This document shows positions 40,970 through 50,930 of a stretch of 64,000 nucleotides of DNA, in pieces. Below the pieces are notes generated by a model. That model ran no database searches. It saw only the letters and a program-made list of their open reading frames with translations, and was not told the origin of the DNA. The DNA comes from an uncultured Alphaproteobacteria bacterium (lineage in GTDB: Bacteria > Pseudomonadota > Alphaproteobacteria > RF32 > CAG-239), in assembly GCA_910577095.1 (NCBI GenBank), contig CAJTLY010000006.1:1-64000 (forward strand), given 5' to 3'. The position numbers and the translations under genes are program-made. Within the stretch, counting starts at the first letter, position 1. Each line of letters begins with the position of its first letter.

Positions 40970-42838
40970 TCACAATTCGGGAACCGACGCTTGGGTCTGC
41001 TTGGACGCATCAACCGGCGATTCCCCCGCCTTGTTGATTTTTTCGCCGTTGATGACCTGCTTGATTTCTTCGCCGGTCAACGTTTCGTACTCAATCAAAG
41101 CTTCGGACAGCCGTTCCCATTCTTCCTTTTTATCCTTAAGGATTTTGAGAGCCCCTTCATGAGCTTCACAAACCAGTCGTTTGATCTCGCTGTCAACCAC
41201 ACGGGCCGTCTCTTCGCTCATGTTCTTATTTTGGGTCACCGACTTGCCGAGAAAAACCTCTTCCGAATTTTCGGCATAAAGCACCGGTCCCAGCAACTCG
41301 CTCATGCCCCATTCGGTAACCATCGCCCGCGCCAACTTGGTTGCCGCGGCAATGTCCGAAGACGCCCCGCTGGTTACTTTTTCGGAACCGAATTTCAGTT
41401 CTTCGGCGGCACGACCGCCCATACAAATAATCAAACGCGACAACATCTTGGCCCGAGAATAAGAATACTGGTCTTTTTCCGGCAGTTGCTGAACCATGCC
41501 GAGCGCACGTCCCCGCGGGATAATCGTCGCTTTGTGAATCGGATCGGTCTCGCTGACGTTCAACGAACAAATGGCATGCCCGGCTTCGTGATAAGCCGTC
41601 AGTTTCTTTTCCTGCTCGTCCATCGCCATCGACTTGCGCTCGTTTCCCATCAGCACTTTGTCTTTGGCGTCGTCAAAATCTTTGGAAGTGACCTTGCGCT
41701 TGTTGCGGCGGGCTGCCGTCAAAGCCGCTTCGTTCACCAGATTGGCCAGATCCGCTCCCGAAAATCCGGGCGTTCCGCGGGCAACCACCGCCAGATTGAC
41801 GTCTTTCGCCAACGGAACTTTACGAACATGAACCTTCAAAATTTCCTCGCGTCCTTTGACATCCGGATTCGGCACCACCACCTGACGGTCAAACCGTCCC
41901 GGGCGCAAAAGCGCCGGATCCAGCACATCGGGCCGGTTGGTTGCCGCAATCAGAATAACGTTTTCGTTCTCGTCAAAACCGTCCATTTCAACCAACAGCT
42001 GATTGAGGGTCTGCTCGCGTTCGTCATTGCCGCCGCCCAGTCCGGCACCGCGGTGACGGCCGACGGCATCAATCTCGTCAATAAACAGCAGACAGGGCGA
42101 GTTTTTCTTTGCCTGTGCAAACATATCACGGACTCGGGAAGCACCGACGCCGACAAACATTTCCACAAAATCGGAACCGGAAATCGAAAAGAACGGCACA
42201 TCGGCTTCGCCGGCAACCGCTTTCGCCAACAAAGTTTTACCGGTTCCCGGAGGTCCGACCAGCAAAACCCCCTTCGGAATTTTGCCGCCCAACCGCTGAA
42301 ACTTGGCCGGATCTTTCAAAAAGTCGATCACTTCTTCCAACTCTTGTTTGGATTCGTCGCAACCGGCAACATCGGCAAAAGTTACTTTTTTGGCGTTTTC
42401 CAACAACCGGGCGCGCGATTTGCCGAAACTCATCGCCTTGCTGTTGCCGGCATTGGCCTGACGCATAAAGAAAATCCACACCCCGATCAACAAAATCATC
42501 GGAAACCACGAAATAAGAATTCCCCAAAAAGTGTTGGCAGAAGTGTCTTCGGGTTTGGCATTGACAACCACTCCGTTTTTGCGCAGGGTTTCGATCATTG
42601 TCGGATCATACGGCGTATAAGTATAAAACTTGCCGCCTTCGGTATAGGTTCCGTAAACGTCCGGCCCCGAAACCGTCACTTCGGCAACCTTGCGGTTTTC
42701 CACCTGATTCATAAATTCGGAAAACGGCAGCTGCCCGCTGGCTCCCGTCATCGGCGAACCTTTGCCGAACATATTGGCAATTGCGGTCAACAAAATAATT
42801 GCCGCCAGCCAGAAAATTAAACTCTTACCTATTTTCAT
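40970..42838 (-). CDS. ftsH: ATP-dependent zinc metalloprotease FtsH
   Basis: A membrane-anchored AAA+ protease that degrades unassembled and regulated proteins. The 622 residues have two membrane helices (about 6-22 and 103-126), Walker A GPPGTGKT, Walker [12 protein letters not shown], pore loop [15 protein letters not shown], the [21 protein letters not shown], zinc motif HEAGH and the third ligand region. Size is normal. Downstream of tilS, as in other alphaproteobacteria. Confidence 0.97.
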   Translation of the reverse strand: MKIGKSLIFWLAAIILLTAIANMFGKGSPMTGASGQLPFSEFMNQVENRKVAEVTVSGPDVYGTYTEGGKFYTYTPYDPTMIETLRKNGVVVNAKPEDTSANTFWGILISWFPMILLIGVWIFFMRQANAGNSKAMSFGKSRARLLENAKKVTFADVAGCDESKQELEEVIDFLKDPAKFQRLGGKIPKGVLLVGPPGTGKTLLAKAVAGEADVPFFSISGSDFVEMFVGVGASRVRDMFAQAKKNSPCLLFIDEIDAVGRHRGAGLGGGNDEREQTLNQLLVEMDGFDENENVILIAATNRPDVLDPALLRPGRFDRQVVVPNPDVKGREEILKVHVRKVPLAKDVNLAVVARGTPGFSGADLANLVNEAALTAARRNKRKVTSKDFDDAKDKVLMGNERKSMAMDEQEKKLTAYHEAGHAICSLNVSETDPIHKATIIPRGRALGMVQQLPEKDQYSYSRAKMLSRLIICMGGRAAEELKFGSEKVTSGASSDIAAATKLARAMVTEWGMSELLGPVLYAENSEEVFLGKSVTQNKNMSEETARVVDSEIKRLVCEAHEGALKILKDKKEEWERLSEALIEYETLTGEEIKQVINGEKINKAGESPVDASKQTQASVPEL

Positions 42839-42913
42839 TCCAGTTCCTTATCAATAATCAATCTGGTCTATATATAGTTTTTTTATCGGCAAAACACAAT
42901 AGACTTCCGTTAT

Positions 42914-44014
42914 TCATTTTTGTCGGGCCGTCAGCAGGCATTTCAATGCATGGGGAATCACCATCTTGTCGTATGTGGGAAAGCTCCGTACAAAATCTTT
43001 CCATTGCAGGCTGTCGGGCGTTTTTTTCTCTTTGCTTTCGCGAACGATCCACAACCGTTTCTGAAACGGAACCAACACGCAGCCGCCCAGGGTACAACCG
43101 CGAAAATGCGGATCGGCCACCGTTTTAAGCAGGCGCTGCAACTCTTCATATTCGGGAGGATAACTGCCGCCGCCGATCTGCCGCAACAACCGCGCCAGCA
43201 CCCGCCTTTTCAATTCCGGATGCAAAGCATTGAGCGCTGTGGGGGAAACACTGACGGCCATTTGTTCAAAATACCGCACATAACGCTTCACAAACTGATC
43301 GGTTTCATTTTCAAAATACGCCCGCGCCTCACTCAGCGCTTTGGCTGTTTCGGCCAGCCGTCGCACCGAAATTCCGGTTGCTTTTTCCAGCCGCGGCAGA
43401 AACTTGCGCATCCGAACCCGCAAAAAATCATCACAGTCGTTGGAAGCGTCTTCGGCCCACCCGATCTGATTGTTGCGCAGCAAATCCTTTAATTCCGCAG
43501 GATCAACATCCAGCAACGGCCGAATCAGATTAATTCTGCCGCGACGCGAAAAAGGCTGCATCGATGCCAACCCGTCAACTCCGCTTCCCCGTTGCAAACG
43601 CATTAAAAAAGTCTCGGCCTGATCGGTTTGATGATGCGCTGTCAGCAAATGTTCAATTTCATGGGCCGCGCACCACTCTTCCAGCAACCGGTACCGCCCC
43701 AAACGGGCTTTTTCTTCCAAGCTGCCGCTTGTTTGGTCCGGAAACCAGTCAAGAATATGATGTTCCATCCCCCATTTCGCCGCCAGCGCCGCCACCATTT
43801 CGGCTTCGGCCCCTGCTTCGGGACGCAGATGATGGTTAACCGTCAGCATCACCGCGCGGCCGCCGTGTTCTTTGACATATTCACGCAGCAAAAAGGCCAG
43901 CGCCAGCGAATCCGCACCGCCCGAAACCGCAGCGGCAACGTTACGCAGTACCAGATCATGATCGGCAGCAATCCGATTCATCCCGGCAGCAAACTTCTCG
44001 GTCAGACTTCCCAT
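42914..44014 (-). CDS. tilS: tRNA(Ile)-lysidine synthase
   Basis: Modifies the wobble cytidine of the minor tRNA-Ile(CAU) to lysidine. The 366-residue protein has the PP-loop ATP pyrophosphatase motif SGGADSLAL (about 33-41), TVNHHLRPEAGAEA, ARLGRYRLL and TAHHQTDQAETFLMRL with GSGVDGLASM. Only a short C-terminal domain follows. It lies between cpoB and ftsH. Confidence 0.94.
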   Translation of the reverse strand: MGSLTEKFAAGMNRIAADHDLVLRNVAAAVSGGADSLALAFLLREYVKEHGGRAVMLTVNHHLRPEAGAEAEMVAALAAKWGMEHHILDWFPDQTSGSLEEKARLGRYRLLEEWCAAHEIEHLLTAHHQTDQAETFLMRLQRGSGVDGLASMQPFSRRGRINLIRPLLDVDPAELKDLLRNNQIGWAEDASNDCDDFLRVRMRKFLPRLEKATGISVRRLAETAKALSEARAYFENETDQFVKRYVRYFEQMAVSVSPTALNALHPELKRRVLARLLRQIGGGSYPPEYEELQRLLKTVADPHFRGCTLGGCVLVPFQKRLWIVRESKEKKTPDSLQWKDFVRSFPTYDKMVIPHALKCLLTARQK

Positions 44015-44034
44015 CGTTTACGGCCTGTTTTTCA

Positions 44035-44871
44035 TTATTTGCAGCCCAGCTTTTTGGCTCCTTCGGCTGCCTTGTTTTTCAGTGTTTTGTCGGCTTTCGG
44101 AAATTCAGTCGGCAGACTGACAAAAGCGGCGCAGGCTTCATCTTTTTTGTTGAGAGATTGCATCGACATCCCCAACTTCAACAAACTGTCGGCTCTTTTC
44201 GGACTGTTCTTATAATTCTGATATCCTTTGGCAAAAGAAACGGCCGCCCGGTCAAATTCCTTGCGGGCATAGTAGGTTTCCCCCAACCAATATTGAGCGT
44301 TTCCCGCCAACTTATCCTGAGGATGTTTGGAAAGAATTTTGTTAAAATTTTCCTCGGCAGCGGTATAATCGGCTGCTTTCAAAGCTTCCAACCCTTTTTG
44401 ATAAATTTCCGCCGGGGTCGGCATTTTGATCGGCTCCAGATTATCGCCGCGGCTGATTGCGCCGCCGACAATCGCCGACGGGGCATTTTGTGCGACCGGC
44501 GCCGCAAATTTGGGCGAATTGTCAACAACGGCGGCTGTTCCCGAGCCGGTAATCTTTTTTCCTTCCAACAGCTTCATCCGCACGTCAATGTCTTTATTGA
44601 CCAAATCCAGCTTTTCGTTCAATTGCTTAATTTTATATTCAAGTTCGTCCATTCTGCCCGACGCCGAACGGATAACTTCGTCCAAACGGCCGACTCTGAC
44701 TTCCAGTTCCGAATTTTCGCCGTTATAGCTTTTGCGTTGCAAAATCACCAGTTCTTCCCTCAGATCTGCCAATTCCTGCATAATCACCGTCACATCCTGA
44801 GCCGTGCACGGGACGGTCCCCGCCATCAACAAAGCCCACACCGCCGTCAACATCCGGTATTGATTTTTCAT
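44035..44871 (-). CDS. cpoB: Tol-Pal-associated periplasmic protein CpoB
   Basis: The 278-residue protein (start 44871; an in-frame ATG three codons upstream is less likely) has a signal peptide ending TVPCTAQD, a coiled-coil N-domain (DLREELVILQRKS, ELEYKIKQLNEKLD) and a C-terminal TPR domain (YTAAEENFNKILSKHP, NAQYWLGETYYARKEFDRA, ADSLLKLGMSMQSL). CpoB links outer-membrane constriction to wall synthesis during division. Follows pal. Confidence 0.92.
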   Translation of the reverse strand: MKNQYRMLTAVWALLMAGTVPCTAQDVTVIMQELADLREELVILQRKSYNGENSELEVRVGRLDEVIRSASGRMDELEYKIKQLNEKLDLVNKDIDVRMKLLEGKKITGSGTAAVVDNSPKFAAPVAQNAPSAIVGGAISRGDNLEPIKMPTPAEIYQKGLEALKAADYTAAEENFNKILSKHPQDKLAGNAQYWLGETYYARKEFDRAAVSFAKGYQNYKNSPKRADSLLKLGMSMQSLNKKDEACAAFVSLPTEFPKADKTLKNKAAEGAKKLGCK

Positions 44872-44942
44872 TGCTGCCAACCTTTCGTTCTATTGTCGTT
44901 TTTTTCTAGATATAGGGCAAAATGACCCAAATCACAAGTCAA

Positions 44943-44976
44943 AAAAAGAGGTATCCCAAAGCGGACACCCCTTTTA
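44943..44976 (-). terminator. Weak terminator-like stem after pal
   Basis: AAAAGAGGT and CCCCTTTTAT with an imperfect stem; may only reduce expression of cpoB relative to pal. Confidence 0.45.
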
Positions 44977-45012
44977 TATCGTCTGTAAGCTTACTTTTAT
45001 TAAACCGGAAGA

Positions 45013-45477
45013 TTAGTTGCCGGCTTTAACAACGGTAACGGCACGACGGTTCTGAGCCCAGGCAGCTTCGTTGTTGCCGAGAACAGCCGGTCTTTCTTTA
45101 CCATAAGAAATGGTAGAGATTCTGTTAGCCGCAATTCCCTGAGAAACCAGGTAATCTTTTACAGCGCTGGCACGGCGTTCGCCCAAAGCCAAGTTGTATT
45201 CTCTGGTACCTCTTTCGTCGCAGTAGCCTTGAACAACGACGTCAACGTTTTCGTGTTTTTTCAGCCAGTTAACCTGAGTGTCCAGAATTTCGGTAGCATT
45301 GTCGCTTAAAGCAGAGCTGTCGAAAGCAAAGAATACTCTGTCTTCGGCGTTAGCCATAAAGTTGCGTGCATCTCTGGAATCGCATTCGCTGCCGCCGAAG
45401 AAACCGCCCATTGAACCGGTCGATGAACAAGCAGACAACAAAGCAACCACGCAGAACAAACCTAAAAGTTTTTTCAT
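45013..45477 (-). CDS. pal: Peptidoglycan-associated lipoprotein Pal
   Basis: The 154-residue outer-membrane lipoprotein has a signal peptide and lipobox LLSACSS (Cys about 17) and an OmpA-like peptidoglycan-binding domain: VFFAFDSSALSD, VVVQGYCDERGTREYN, LALGERRASAVKDYL and the C-terminal NRRAVTVV. It anchors the Tol-Pal system. GGAG precedes the start. No tolB is next to it on this side. Confidence 0.96.
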   Translation of the reverse strand: MKKLLGLFCVVALLSACSSTGSMGGFFGGSECDSRDARNFMANAEDRVFFAFDSSALSDNATEILDTQVNWLKKHENVDVVVQGYCDERGTREYNLALGERRASAVKDYLVSQGIAANRISTISYGKERPAVLGNNEAAWAQNRRAVTVVKAGN

Positions 45478-45867
45478 TTTATTTTCTCCATATGGGTTTC
45501 ATTTATTAAATAACTAATACATCAGCTAACTTAAGCAATAATAGTTTATTTTTCAATAACAAAAACACAAAAAAGCAAAAAAAATAAAACTTTTTTCCCA
45601 ATGCTTGATAGAACCATCGCTTTAATTCTGATTTTTCGCCATAAAACCGATTTCAGGCTCTCCGCGTAACCTTTTTTATATTTCTTTTTTTACGCAATAG
45701 CCGGGAAACGTTAGCTTTTTGTTTCATTTCAGTTGTCATGTGTACATAATATATTATGCCCTAATCGCTGTTTATCGGCAGTGTCAATCGTTTAAGGACA
45801 ATTTTTTCTATACGGCAGCCGTTTTATAAAGCAACGGGCGTCTGACATTGTCAGACGCCCGTTAAAA
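45478..45867. other. A/T-rich intergenic region upstream of pal
   Basis: These 390 bases hold no convincing gene. The pal start region has GGAG; the rest is A/T-rich with T- and A-runs and an ATAATATATTAT motif near 45748. It also contains the strong inverted repeat 45833-45863 close to the left-going gene's stop. A long pal leader is possible. Confidence 0.6.
45833..45863 (-). terminator. Perfect 14-bp stem after the 45868 gene
   Basis: AACGGGCGTCTGAC (45833-45846) and GTCAGACGCCCGTT (45850-45863) with a 3-base loop; T-tract weak, so terminator status is likely but not certain. Confidence 0.7.
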
Positions 45868-46554
45868 CTACAGGTAAGCTTTTCTCAATTGACGACAATA
45901 ATCGCCATCGAAAAATCCCCACTGATTGTATTGGCAAACACCGCGGCCGCAGGTAACAAGATATCTCGTCGCACAACCGCTCCATATTTCCGTCAAGCGG
46001 ACGATAGATTCCCGCACCGTCGCCAGCAATACCGGATCGGTTTCCCGCAGAACCGGCGCCGCCGCCGACAAAAATTGCGGCAGACAGGCGTTGGTAAGCC
46101 CATATCGATCTGCTTCGGTCAACGTTTTGATAACCGAGGCCAGAGTTTCGTTTTTGCCTCTGGCATAATGCTCCAGCATTTCCGGCCGATACAAAACGGC
46201 AATCCCGTCTTCCATCGCGCTCAACCGATATCTCATACAGTCGGCAACCAAATGCAGCAACCGGTCCTCATATCCGGCAAAAGATTTGATACGCGGAACA
46301 AAGACATTCCAAAAGTCCGAAAGCGTGGCCTCATAGGGGAAAAGATCCCGAACCAACCCGACGGCATGGCAGTCAAGCACCTCACGAACTTCCGCATAAT
46401 CGACCGGCATCGTTTCCAACAGTCTTTTCTGAACAATTCGATGCATTTCATCGACAAGAGCGTTCCATTCCTTCTCTTGTTCCCGATGCCGAAACCACGT
46501 TGTTTCGGAAGAGGTGTTCAACCAGAGAAAAAATTTTTTTAATTTCTCATTCAT
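45868..46554 (-). CDS. Orphan helical protein
   Basis: The 228 residues appear almost entirely helical and soluble, with Trp-rich N-terminus (FFLWLNTSSETTWFRHREQ) and repeated acidic and basic stretches. No signal peptide, no known motif. The leader is A/T-only (ending TTATTATTATG) without Shine-Dalgarno, as for other orphan genes. It ends at a strong stem-loop. Function unknown. Confidence 0.6.
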   Translation of the reverse strand: MNEKLKKFFLWLNTSSETTWFRHREQEKEWNALVDEMHRIVQKRLLETMPVDYAEVREVLDCHAVGLVRDLFPYEATLSDFWNVFVPRIKSFAGYEDRLLHLVADCMRYRLSAMEDGIAVLYRPEMLEHYARGKNETLASVIKTLTEADRYGLTNACLPQFLSAAAPVLRETDPVLLATVRESIVRLTEIWSGCATRYLVTCGRGVCQYNQWGFFDGDYCRQLRKAYL

Positions 46555-46684
46555 AATAATAAATTTAAGTTAACAAAAAAATTCTTTAATTGCCTTAATC
46601 AAACGGCAAAATTTTTACCGGATTCGTTACGAAGCAGAGTCACAGCAATTATCGCTTTCGATTCGAATGCTCATACCGAAAAGA

Positions 46685-46716
46685 CAAAAAGAGCAGGCAT
46701 AAACCTGCTCTTTTTG
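46685..46716. terminator. Terminator of the 46738 gene
   Basis: CAAAAAGAGCAGG (46685-46697) with CCTGCTCTTTTTG (46704-46716), symmetric. Confidence 0.88.
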
Positions 46717-46737
46717 TGTTAACGTTTGTTGTTACGG

Positions 46738-47319
46738 CTACGGTTCCATAACCATTCCGCGCCACTGTCTTGCCAACGGCTCGGGAAGTTCAAACCCGTT
46801 CTGACACAGATCGCTCAACAGAGCCATGAACTCTCTGCGCTTTCCGTAAGAGCGTTCGGGATAAGCGATCAGAAAAGCGATCACGGCATCCTGCGTAAAC
46901 GGAAGCCGAGAGAGCTTTTCGGCGCTGTCCGGGAACTCGGCGGTCAGAGCCTCGGCGATGGCTTCCTCTTCCGGAGACATCGTCTTGGGCGGCACTTTCA
47001 TACCTTCGCAGATCTGCTTCAACTCCTCCGGAACCTCCAACCGGTTCTTCTCGAAGTCTTCCAGCAGCATTGCCAGTTTTTCACCGTGGCCTTCCAGCAC
47101 TTCGGGGAACTTGATCAGCATGTCGATAAACTGCTGAGGATTGAACCCCGGATGAGAATCGGCTTCGTCGTAAGAGCTCGGAAAGTTGGCCGCGAATTGC
47201 TTCAGCAAAACTTTCTTCTGAGTGCTCACCGCTGCTTCCACAACCGGATTCTTACCGGCAGCAGCCAGAATTTCACATGCAGCGCCATACAACGCTTCGA
47301 AGTTTTGAAATTTCATCAT
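46738..47319 (-). CDS. Orphan protein with two internal repeats
   Basis: The 193-residue protein contains two copies of a helical unit of about 60 residues: one from FPSSYDEADSHPGF to ICEGM, the other from FPDSAEKLSRLPF to WRGM. Both share a leading FP-S, a central F-(LI)-x-x-PE-x-x-x-x-x-(KR)-x-x-(FL)-(AM)-x-LL core, and an (EP) (LI) tail. The next gene (47475) encodes a partial copy. No signal peptide. A/T leader; promoter at 47372-47400. Function unknown. Confidence 0.65.
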   Translation of the reverse strand: MMKFQNFEALYGAACEILAAAGKNPVVEAAVSTQKKVLLKQFAANFPSSYDEADSHPGFNPQQFIDMLIKFPEVLEGHGEKLAMLLEDFEKNRLEVPEELKQICEGMKVPPKTMSPEEEAIAEALTAEFPDSAEKLSRLPFTQDAVIAFLIAYPERSYGKRREFMALLSDLCQNGFELPEPLARQWRGMVMEP

Positions 47320-47371
47320 ACTAAATGATTTTTATGTTTAACAATTGAGAAAATAATTCGAATTGGCTTTT

Positions 47372-47400
47372 AATGTAACAATTTTAGACAAAACTGTCAA
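47372..47400 (-). promoter_or_regulatory. Promoter of the 46738 gene
   Basis: On the minus strand, TTGACA (47400-47395), 17 bases containing GTCTAA, TACATT (47377-47372). The spacer has GTCTAA at the same offset as in the 28063 promoter. Confidence 0.65.
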
Positions 47401-47420
47401 CAGAAAATATTGCAAATTTT

Positions 47421-47446
47421 AAAGCGCCGTCAGCCGACGGCGCTTT
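47421..47446 (-). terminator. Terminator of the 47475 gene
   Basis: AAAGCGCCGTC (47421-47431) with GACGGCGCTTT (47436-47446), perfect. Confidence 0.88.
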
Positions 47447-47474
47447 AAATGTCTTAAATGACGGAAACAGTCGC

Positions 47475-47789
47475 CTATTTAAACCACATGTACTTTTCCG
47501 TATTTCCGACCAGCAGCTCGGGATATTCATCCATCAGCTGCACATACAGTGCGCGGTCGGCGGCTTCCATCTGACGCGCATCTTCTTCCGAGGGAGGGAA
47601 AGAGGCGTCAAACATTTCCTTAAGCACTTTTCGCTGATTGCGGGCATTCTCTTCGATTCCTTTTCGCATGGCGCTCCAGTCGTCAAGAGAACCTTCCGCA
47701 TCATAAACAAATGATGTCCAAAACTCGGATAACAGATTTTCCGGTTTGAAGGTGCTGGCATAAAGTTGCTTAAAACAATTCAAATCCAT
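47475..47789 (-). CDS. Orphan protein, paralogue of the 46738 product
   Basis: The 104-residue protein shares a region with the neighbour: Q-(RK)-KVL-K-x-F-x-A-x-FP-x-S followed by (FL)-x-x-LM-x-x-(YF)-PE-x-L-x-G-x-x-EK. This covers about residues 52-104. The first 50 residues are different. Both genes lie side by side in the same direction but each has its own promoter, leader and terminator. A tandem duplication followed by divergence is likely. Leader contains AATTATTAA, no Shine-Dalgarno. Confidence 0.6.
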   Translation of the reverse strand: MDLNCFKQLYASTFKPENLLSEFWTSFVYDAEGSLDDWSAMRKGIEENARNQRKVLKEMFDASFPPSEEDARQMEAADRALYVQLMDEYPELLVGNTEKYMWFK

Positions 47790-47821
47790 AACAGTAGATT
47801 TAATAATTAATAACTGTTGTC

Positions 47822-47850
47822 AGCATATATTTTTTTGTCTTTTTGGTCAA
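47822..47850 (-). promoter_or_regulatory. Promoter of the 47475 gene
   Basis: On the minus strand, TTGACC (47850-47845), 17 bases, TATGCT (47827-47822); AATTATTAA at 47818-47810. Confidence 0.6.
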
Positions 47851-47888
47851 GTTATTTTATCGACCGTTGCCAACCTCTTTTTACAAAC

Positions 47889-47985
47889 AAAATACCGGCC
47901 GTTTCCACGACCGGTATTTTACGGCACTTTCAACCGAACTGCCGCGGGAAAACTTCCGTTTAGGAAGTTCCCCGCAGCGGTAACC
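47889..47985 (-). terminator. Two stem-loops in the ppdK 3' region
   Basis: A near stem AAATACCGG/CCGGTATTT (about 47890-47919) follows a larger one centred on AACTTCC-GTTTA-GGAAGTT with GC-rich arms (about 47940-47985). Confidence 0.65.
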
Positions 47986-47990
47986 GCCGG

Positions 47991-50687
47991 TTAGCAAGCT
48001 TTCTTGCAGCAGCAAGAGCCTTTGCCTTCTTCTTTTTTGTCGTTCTTGTGACGAACGGCAGCCTGAGCGGCAGCCAGACGCGCAACCGGTACACGGTACG
48101 GCGAGCAGGAAACATAGTTCATGCCGCAGGTCTGGAAGAAATCGATCGACATCGGATCGCCGCCGTGTTCGCCGCAGACGCCCAGCCAAATGCTCGGGTT
48201 GGCGCAACGGGCTTTTTCACAAGCCAGCTTAACCAAACAACCGACGCCTTCAACATCAATCGAGGCAAACGGATCGGCAACATAAACGCCGCGGGCACGA
48301 TATTCGTCCAAAATCGCGCCGGTATCGTCACGGCTCATACCCAAAGTGGTCTGAGTCAGGTCGTTGGTACCGAAACCGAAGAATTCGGCCGATTTTGCCA
48401 GCTCGTCAGCCTTGAGGGCAGCACGCGGCAATTCAATCATCGAACCGACTTCGTATTTGATCTTCTTGCCTTTTTCGGCAAAGATCTTTTCGGCCGTGGT
48501 ATCAATAATGTCCTTAACGATATCCAGTTCTTTCTTCGAACCGGTCAACGGAACTTCGATTTCCGGCAGAACGTTAACGCCTTCGGCTTCACATTCCATG
48601 GCTGCTTCCAAAATGGCGCGGGTCTGCATTTCGCAAATTTCCGGATAAGTAATCGGCAGACGGCAACCGCGGTGCCCCAGCATCGGATTGGCTTCGTGCA
48701 GAGCATTGGCACGCTGCTTAACTTTTTCCAGGCTCATACCGATTTTGTCGGCCAGTTCCTGCATTTCGGCATCGGTGTGCGGCAGGAACTCGTGCAACGG
48801 CGGATCCAACAAACGGATAACAACCGGCAGACCGTCCATGATTTTGAACAGATCTTTAAAGTCCTGTTTCTGATACGGCAGCAGACGGGCCAAAGCGGCA
48901 CGGCGGCCTTCTTCGTTTTCGGCCAAAATCATTGCGCGCATGTCCGGAATACGGTCAGCGTCAAAGAACATGTGTTCGGTACGGGCCAAACCGATACCCT
49001 GAGCACCGAAATCGCGAGCTGTCTGAGCATCTTTCGGCGTTTCGGCGTTGGCACGAACTTCCAAAGTGCGAATTTCGTCAACCCAACCCATCAGTTTGCC
49101 GAAGTTGCCGCTGTTGGTGTCGGCCTTAACCGTCGGAACCTGTCCTTCGATAATCTGACCTTTGGCACCGTCCAACGATACCCAGTCGCCTTCTTTGACA
49201 ACAACGCCTTTGTCGGTGGTCATCGTCTTTTTGGCATAATCGATATGGATTTCGTGAGAACCGGAAACGCAGGGGGTACCCATACCGCGGGCAACCACCG
49301 CCGCGTGCGAGGTCATACCGCCGCGAGCCGTAATAACACCCTGAGCCGCATGCATACCGCCGATGTCTTCCGGCGAAGTTTCGTTACGGATCAAAATAAC
49401 TTTTTCACCTTTGGCAGCCCATGCTTCGGCGTCTTCGGCATTGAAAACGGCACGGCCGACCGCAGCACCCGGCGAAGCCGGCAGACCGGTGGCAATAACG
49501 TTTTTCTTAGCTTTCGGATCCAACATCGGGTGCAGCAGCTGATCAAGCTGGTCGGCACCGACGCGCATAATCGCTTCTTCTTTGTTGATCAGGCCTTCTT
49601 CAACCATTTCAACCGCCATACGGACAGCAGCGGCAGCCGTACGTTTGCCGTTACGGCACTGCAGCATCCACAATTTGCCGTGTTCAATGGTAAATTCCAT
49701 ATCCTGCATGTCTTTGTAATGTTTTTCGAGATTGTTGCGAACATCAACCAGTTCCTGATACAGATGCGGCCATTTTTCTTCCAGAGAATTGCCGTCGCCT
49801 TTGCTGGCCATCGGTTGCGGGGTGCGGATACCGGCCACAACGTCTTCACCCTGAGCGTTAACCAAATATTCGCCGTAGTAAACATTTTCACCGGTTGCCG
49901 GGTCACGCGAGAAGCAAACGCCGGTTGCACAGTCATCGCCGGCATTGCCGAACACCATGGTCTGTACGTTAACGGCTGTACCCCAGTCGCCCGGAATGTT
50001 GTTCAGCTTACGGTAAGTAATGGCGCGGGCAGCCATCCAGGAACCGAATACGGCGCCGATGCCGGCCCACAACTGATCCCACGGATCCTGCGGAACCACT
50101 TTACCGGTTTTGGCACCGATTTCTTTATATTCTTTAACCAGTTCTTTGAGATCTTCGGCCGTCAGATCGGTATCGGCTTTGTATCCCTTCGATTTTTTCA
50201 TATTTTCCAAAGCTTCTTCATACAATTCGATGTCGGCGCCGAGAACAACGTCGGAGAACATCTGAAGAAAACGGCGGTAGGAGTCATAAGCAAATCTTTC
50301 CGAACCGCTGGCTTTGGCCAGAGCTTTAACCGTTTCGTCGTTCAAACCGAGGTTCAAAACGGTATCCATCATGCCCGGCATGGAAACGCGCGCACCGGAA
50401 CGAACCGAGAACAACAGCGGATTTTCGGCATCGGCAAATTTTTTGCCCATGATTTTTTCAACACCGGCAACCGCAGCCTTAACCTGTTCTTTGAGGTCGG
50501 CCGGGTAGGTCTTGTTGTTGTCATAGTAGTAGGTGCAGACTTCAGTCGTTACTGTAAATCCGGGAGGAACCGGTAAACCAACCTTGTTCATTTCTGCCAG
50601 GTTGGCACCTTTACCGCCCAGGAGGTTTTTCATGGAAGCATCGCCTTCGGCTTGACCGTTTCCAAATGTGTATACCCATTTACTCAT
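47991..50687 (-). CDS. ppdK: Pyruvate, phosphate dikinase
   Basis: Interconverts pyruvate, ATP and phosphate with PEP, AMP and diphosphate. The 898 residues include the ATP-grasp domain (LLGGKGANLAEM near the N-terminus), the swivelling phosphohistidine domain (GGMTSHAAVVARGMG) and the PEP/pyruvate barrel (GTNDLTQTTLG, and GVCGEHGGDP with the catalytic Cys). The C-terminus is extended by about 15 residues ending GSCCCKKAC. Monocistronic. Confidence 0.96.
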   Translation of the reverse strand: MSKWVYTFGNGQAEGDASMKNLLGGKGANLAEMNKVGLPVPPGFTVTTEVCTYYYDNNKTYPADLKEQVKAAVAGVEKIMGKKFADAENPLLFSVRSGARVSMPGMMDTVLNLGLNDETVKALAKASGSERFAYDSYRRFLQMFSDVVLGADIELYEEALENMKKSKGYKADTDLTAEDLKELVKEYKEIGAKTGKVVPQDPWDQLWAGIGAVFGSWMAARAITYRKLNNIPGDWGTAVNVQTMVFGNAGDDCATGVCFSRDPATGENVYYGEYLVNAQGEDVVAGIRTPQPMASKGDGNSLEEKWPHLYQELVDVRNNLEKHYKDMQDMEFTIEHGKLWMLQCRNGKRTAAAAVRMAVEMVEEGLINKEEAIMRVGADQLDQLLHPMLDPKAKKNVIATGLPASPGAAVGRAVFNAEDAEAWAAKGEKVILIRNETSPEDIGGMHAAQGVITARGGMTSHAAVVARGMGTPCVSGSHEIHIDYAKKTMTTDKGVVVKEGDWVSLDGAKGQIIEGQVPTVKADTNSGNFGKLMGWVDEIRTLEVRANAETPKDAQTARDFGAQGIGLARTEHMFFDADRIPDMRAMILAENEEGRRAALARLLPYQKQDFKDLFKIMDGLPVVIRLLDPPLHEFLPHTDAEMQELADKIGMSLEKVKQRANALHEANPMLGHRGCRLPITYPEICEMQTRAILEAAMECEAEGVNVLPEIEVPLTGSKKELDIVKDIIDTTAEKIFAEKGKKIKYEVGSMIELPRAALKADELAKSAEFFGFGTNDLTQTTLGMSRDDTGAILDEYRARGVYVADPFASIDVEGVGCLVKLACEKARCANPSIWLGVCGEHGGDPMSIDFFQTCGMNYVSCSPYRVPVARLAAAQAAVRHKNDKKEEGKGSCCCKKAC

Positions 50688-50930
50688 GGTTAATTTAGCT
50701 CCTATAGCTATAAGGTTAAAACAAAAATCACACTTTTATAGCAATTTACGCAAAATATGATTTTAAAACAAATTCAGTTCAGAAAGTTATAACACTTCCG
50801 GCGATTCTTCAAGCAAAATCTTTTGAAGGCCCCCGTTTATCAACAGCCGGCCGATTCGTCCCTCCACGCCGCGGCTTGACATCACAATCGCCGTATGTTA
50901 GCCTTTGGCAGATTTTGGAGATATCCTCAA

